This document shows, in pieces, positions 7,237-9,489 of a stretch of 9,489 nucleotides of DNA. Below the pieces are notes generated by a model. That model made no database searches and had not been told where the DNA came from. It saw only the letters and a list, made by a program, of their open reading frames with translations. The translations under genes were made by a program, and so were the position numbers. Numbering within the stretch: position 1 is the stretch's first letter; each line of letters opens with the position of its first letter. Source of the stretch: CAVURW01 sp963743595. GTDB lineage: Bacteria > Verrucomicrobiota > Verrucomicrobiia > Methylacidiphilales > UBA1321. The stretch lies in contig CAVURW010000275.1 of NCBI GenBank assembly GCA_963743595.1, positions 1 through 9,489 of the forward strand, read 5' to 3'.

Positions 7237-7821
7237 TTAACCGTTCCACTTCGCCTCAAAATCCTTCCCGTCAACGTCCCAGCTCGTCCAGTTCTCTTTG
7301 GACGCTGCCTTTCGCATCCGGAGCGCGACGACCAGGTTTTCGGCGATCACCGCCAAGTCAGCTGGCCGCCACAAATCCGATTCACCCGCACTTCCGGACC
7401 GCTTAAGCACCTCGTGGTTCACCCGGGAATAGACCAGCCCGCTCATCGGCGGAATCAGGCAGCCGAATGTGTTCAACACGCCCTGCAACCGACTCAATAC
7501 CGCCTTACCGCCAACCCCATGCATCGTCACCACGACGCCAACCGGTTTGCCCAGCCAAATCGGAGTGCCTTCGGTCACGGTCGCCCTCTCCAAGAAAATC
7601 TGCAGCGCGCTGCTCCAGCTATCCCAGTACGTGCCGGTGCCAAAAACCAACCCATTCGCTTCGCCGACCCTCGTGAGCACTTCGTCACCGTTCTCCGCCG
7701 TAAGAACGCGCACCATTGTCGTCGCCCCACGCTTTTCTAATTCAGCGCGGATACGCACCAGCATCGGCTCGGTGTTTCCTTCCTCGCCACCCAAGCTCGC
7801 GTTCACAATCAAGACACGCAT
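7237..7821 (-). CDS. Flavodoxin-fold NAD(P)H-dependent FMN oxidoreductase
   Basis: Probable cytoplasmic NAD(P)H-dependent flavin oxidoreductase of the flavodoxin-like (NADPH-dependent FMN reductase) superfamily, 194 residues. The first strand and phosphate loop read MRVLIVNASLGGEEGNT (1-17), matching the FMN-phosphate loop position. FGTGTYWDSWSSALQIFLER (60-79) is the typical second flavin-binding loop of the family. GKPVGVVVTMHGVGG (91-105) is the following strand and third flavin-contact region. The C-terminus is Trp-rich. The start ATG lies 3 nt after the TAA of the upstream membrane-protein gene, so the two are probably translationally coupled. The physiological substrate is unknown; candidates include quinones, nitro or azo compounds and metals. 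Confidence 0.93.
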   Translation of the reverse strand: MRVLIVNASLGGEEGNTEPMLVRIRAELEKRGATTMVRVLTAENGDEVLTRVGEANGLVFGTGTYWDSWSSALQIFLERATVTEGTPIWLGKPVGVVVTMHGVGGKAVLSRLQGVLNTFGCLIPPMSGLVYSRVNHEVLKRSGSAGESDLWRPADLAVIAENLVVALRMRKAASKENWTSWDVDGKDFEAKWNG

Positions 7822-7824
7822 AGC

Positions 7825-8829
7825 TTAATCGAGCTTTTGCAGCAGCAAGTTCGGCCTGCCCTTCAGTGCCATGGCAAACAGAATAAACCAACCGATGATT
7901 GTAATTCCAAGAAAGGCGTTACAGATCAGAATCGTCAGTTTTTTGGGGACATTGTATCGGTACGCATAAATCCCAGGCATAAAATAGAGACCTGCAAACA
8001 GTAGAAATTGATAGAAACCAAGCATATCGTCATATCCGTATTCCTGAAATTCCAATCGATCCAACACCAGATTTCCATTTGGCCAAACATCTTTTTGAAT
8101 ACGATCCGAAAGTGGTATCGGTATGTCTAACACCGCATTTGGGTCGGGCAAAGTCTTAGTCCAGTCGACCTTATCGTAATCACGAAGACCTAACTTCGGA
8201 ACGTTCTTCTGTAAATAGACTTTCAACCATTGCGACTGGTAGCGGGGATCGGAGTGGTCACCCTTATGAAGCTCCGGCAAGGAGAGTTCGTGCTGCCAAG
8301 CCTCTTTTAGGCGGTGGAGCGGATCATCCAGTAAATAAATTTCGGGAACGAACACCGTTTGAGCTAAATCCCACGAGAGGAACCGGTTATCCGTAGGTCC
8401 TGTTACATCGGCAACACGCAATTTCCCATTAATGTTCCGAACGACCTCCTGATCGACCGAATATACGGTCCCCAATTGAGCCACGATCACAATCGGTAGA
8501 AGTAACACCCCTGTTACCGCTGCACTGATCACTCCCAACCATCGGGAAGCTAAACACAAAAGTCCGAATGAAATGAGATATCCCAGCGGCATTAAAAGAG
8601 CGGGAACTACAATGGACCAGTGCGCCTTAACACATAAGTACACACATGCCGACATGACGATCAGGTTAATCACCAAAAGAACAGCAGAGCAGACAATCTC
8701 TTTCCAAATGAGATAAACAAAATATCCAATAAAAAAGATTAATCTTACGCCCAAATTCGTGAGCATTCGCATCGTCTGGCGACGTTCGACTTCTTGCCGT
8801 ATGATCTCTTGTTCTCTGAAATAATCCAT
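7825..8829 (-). CDS. Multi-pass membrane protein with superinfection-immunity-like C-terminus
   Basis: A 334-residue inner-membrane protein of unknown function. A basic, Gln/Arg-rich cytosolic start (1-22) precedes hydrophobic segments at about 27-65, 73-95 and 98-122. A soluble domain (about 125-265) has many charged and aromatic residues and no motif I recognise. Two final helices lie at about 270-287 and 297-322. The tail MPGIYAYRYNVPKKLTIL (284-301) and ICNAFLGITIIGWFILFAMA (302-321) follow the pattern of the superinfection-immunity membrane domain: a Pro, a basic loop, then N--LG-T--GW----AL. That domain is widespread in bacteria and is not always phage-related. The region is visibly more AT-rich than its neighbours. 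It lies 74 nt downstream of queG and 3 nt upstream of the oxidoreductase start; no convincing promoter was seen in the 8830-8903 gap. Confidence 0.88.
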   Translation of the reverse strand: MDYFREQEIIRQEVERRQTMRMLTNLGVRLIFFIGYFVYLIWKEIVCSAVLLVINLIVMSACVYLCVKAHWSIVVPALLMPLGYLISFGLLCLASRWLGVISAAVTGVLLLPIVIVAQLGTVYSVDQEVVRNINGKLRVADVTGPTDNRFLSWDLAQTVFVPEIYLLDDPLHRLKEAWQHELSLPELHKGDHSDPRYQSQWLKVYLQKNVPKLGLRDYDKVDWTKTLPDPNAVLDIPIPLSDRIQKDVWPNGNLVLDRLEFQEYGYDDMLGFYQFLLFAGLYFMPGIYAYRYNVPKKLTILICNAFLGITIIGWFILFAMALKGRPNLLLQKLD

Positions 8830-8903
8830 AGCATTAAACTTTTCAGTTATTAACAGTTTTCTGTAAATCGCTGAACTGACCGCGCTTCTATAAACGCATT
8901 TAG

Positions 8904-9488
8904 TTACGGCTGCAACACTCTTCCTTCAATTTCTGAGATCGCCCACGCCGCATGTTCACGAATCAACTCCTCCTTATCCTCCAAGGCGCGTTTCAAGATT
9001 GGTACATCCTCCGCCGTGCCGATATTTCCGAGAGCCACGCACACGTTGCGCAGCAGCCCGCGCCGCTTCACTCGTAAAATGGGACTTCCCCGGAAAGCCT
9101 GCTTGAACGCCTCATTGGTCAGGCTCAGAAGCTCGTGCAACCCCATTTCAACGCCGGCCACTCGCGCGAACTTCACCTCGCGAGTCTGCTGGGCAAATCG
9201 ATTCCACGGACACACCTCCAGGCACTCGTCACAGCCATAAATCCGGTCACCGATCATTCGCCGGAACTCCAGGGGAATCGAGCCCTTCAGCTCGATCGTC
9301 AGATAGGCAATGCAGCGCCGCGCGTCGAGCTGATACGGCGCGGTGATCGCCTCCGTAGGACAGGCCACCAGACACCGCGTGCACTTGCCGCAGCGATCGG
9401 CTCCCGGTTTATCCGGCTCCAAATCGAGCGTCGTGATCACCTCGCCCAAAAACAACCACGGCCCAAACTTTTCACTGAGTAACATCGT
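8904..9488 (-). CDS. queG: Epoxyqueuosine reductase QueG, N-terminal part outside the window
   Basis: Cobalamin- and iron-sulfur-dependent enzyme that reduces epoxyqueuosine to queuosine in the wobble position of tRNAs, the last step of queuosine synthesis. Only the C-terminal 194 codons are present; the frame continues through the right edge, and the in-frame Met at 9483-9485 is internal. Visible are the LLSEKFGPWLFLGE segment, the first cluster motif CGKCTRCLVACP, RRCIAYLTIE with a further conserved Cys, the second cluster motif CDECLEVCPWN, and a C-terminal HEAT-like helical region of about 60 residues (GLLRNVCVALGNIG through to HAAWAISEIEG). All cluster cysteines expected in this part are intact. 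The stop is at 8904-8906, 74 nt before the membrane-protein gene on the same strand. Confidence 0.96.
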   Translation of the reverse strand, partial: TMLLSEKFGPWLFLGEVITTLDLEPDKPGADRCGKCTRCLVACPTEAITAPYQLDARRCIAYLTIELKGSIPLEFRRMIGDRIYGCDECLEVCPWNRFAQQTREVKFARVAGVEMGLHELLSLTNEAFKQAFRGSPILRVKRRGLLRNVCVALGNIGTAEDVPILKRALEDKEELIREHAAWAISEIEGRVLQP

Positions 9489-9489
9489 G

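Noticed and set aside
7083..7406. Plus-strand open frame of 107 codons as an intact gene
   Set aside because: Only its first third is coding-like and belongs to the decayed nucleotidyltransferase. The rest is antisense to the oxidoreductase and turns into Ser/Pro/Arg-rich shadow sequence.
8830..8903. Repeated CAGTT/AACTG words between queG and the membrane-protein gene
   Set aside because: The arms are short, AT-rich and do not form a clean hairpin or a well-spaced promoter, so no terminator or operator is called.
9135..9482. Plus-strand open frame of 115 codons opposite queG
   Set aside because: It is antisense to clear iron-sulfur cluster motifs of QueG and has no motif of its own.

Overview
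The window is bacterial chromosome with dense, mostly housekeeping genes. Gene content and protein style (a gap-pgk-tpiA glycolytic cluster, weak or absent Shine-Dalgarno sequences, moderate GC) would fit a Gram-negative bacterium. I lean towards Verrucomicrobiota, but this is an impression from protein style and not proven by the sequence.

Layout. Positions 1-2876 (minus strand) hold a glycolytic operon transcribed gap -> pgk -> tpiA, with tpiA running off the left edge. A sigma70-like promoter candidate lies just upstream of gap (2952-2979). From 3106 to 6093 (plus strand, divergent from gap) is a likely three-gene run: an unrecognised 151-aa protein, a 542-aa PHP-domain metal-dependent hydrolase with a 200-residue uncharacterised N-terminal part and a Pro/Ala-rich tail, and a UbiA-family membrane prenyltransferase. 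A small PilZ-like protein (6249-6551) follows.

Positions 6635-7220 form a small accessory island. A 66-aa hypothetical protein overlaps by 8 nt the start of a decayed nucleotidyltransferase gene. Its recognisable pieces lie in alternating reading frames and the catalytic middle is missing. This is the least ordinary part of the window.

From 7237 to the right edge everything is on the minus strand: queG (epoxyqueuosine reductase, its 5' end beyond the window), a 334-aa multi-pass membrane protein whose C-terminus resembles the superinfection-immunity membrane domain, and, 3 nt after its stop, a flavodoxin-fold NAD(P)H-dependent oxidoreductase. These last two are probably co-transcribed.

How the genes work together. 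gap, pgk and tpiA carry three linked steps of lower glycolysis/gluconeogenesis. QueG completes queuosine on tRNA. The PHP-UbiA pair suggests a membrane-linked biosynthetic or lipid process, but neither substrate can be read from sequence. I found no tRNA, rRNA, CRISPR array, insertion sequence or complete novel system. The best leads are the broken nucleotidyltransferase module and the membrane protein with the superinfection-immunity-like tail.
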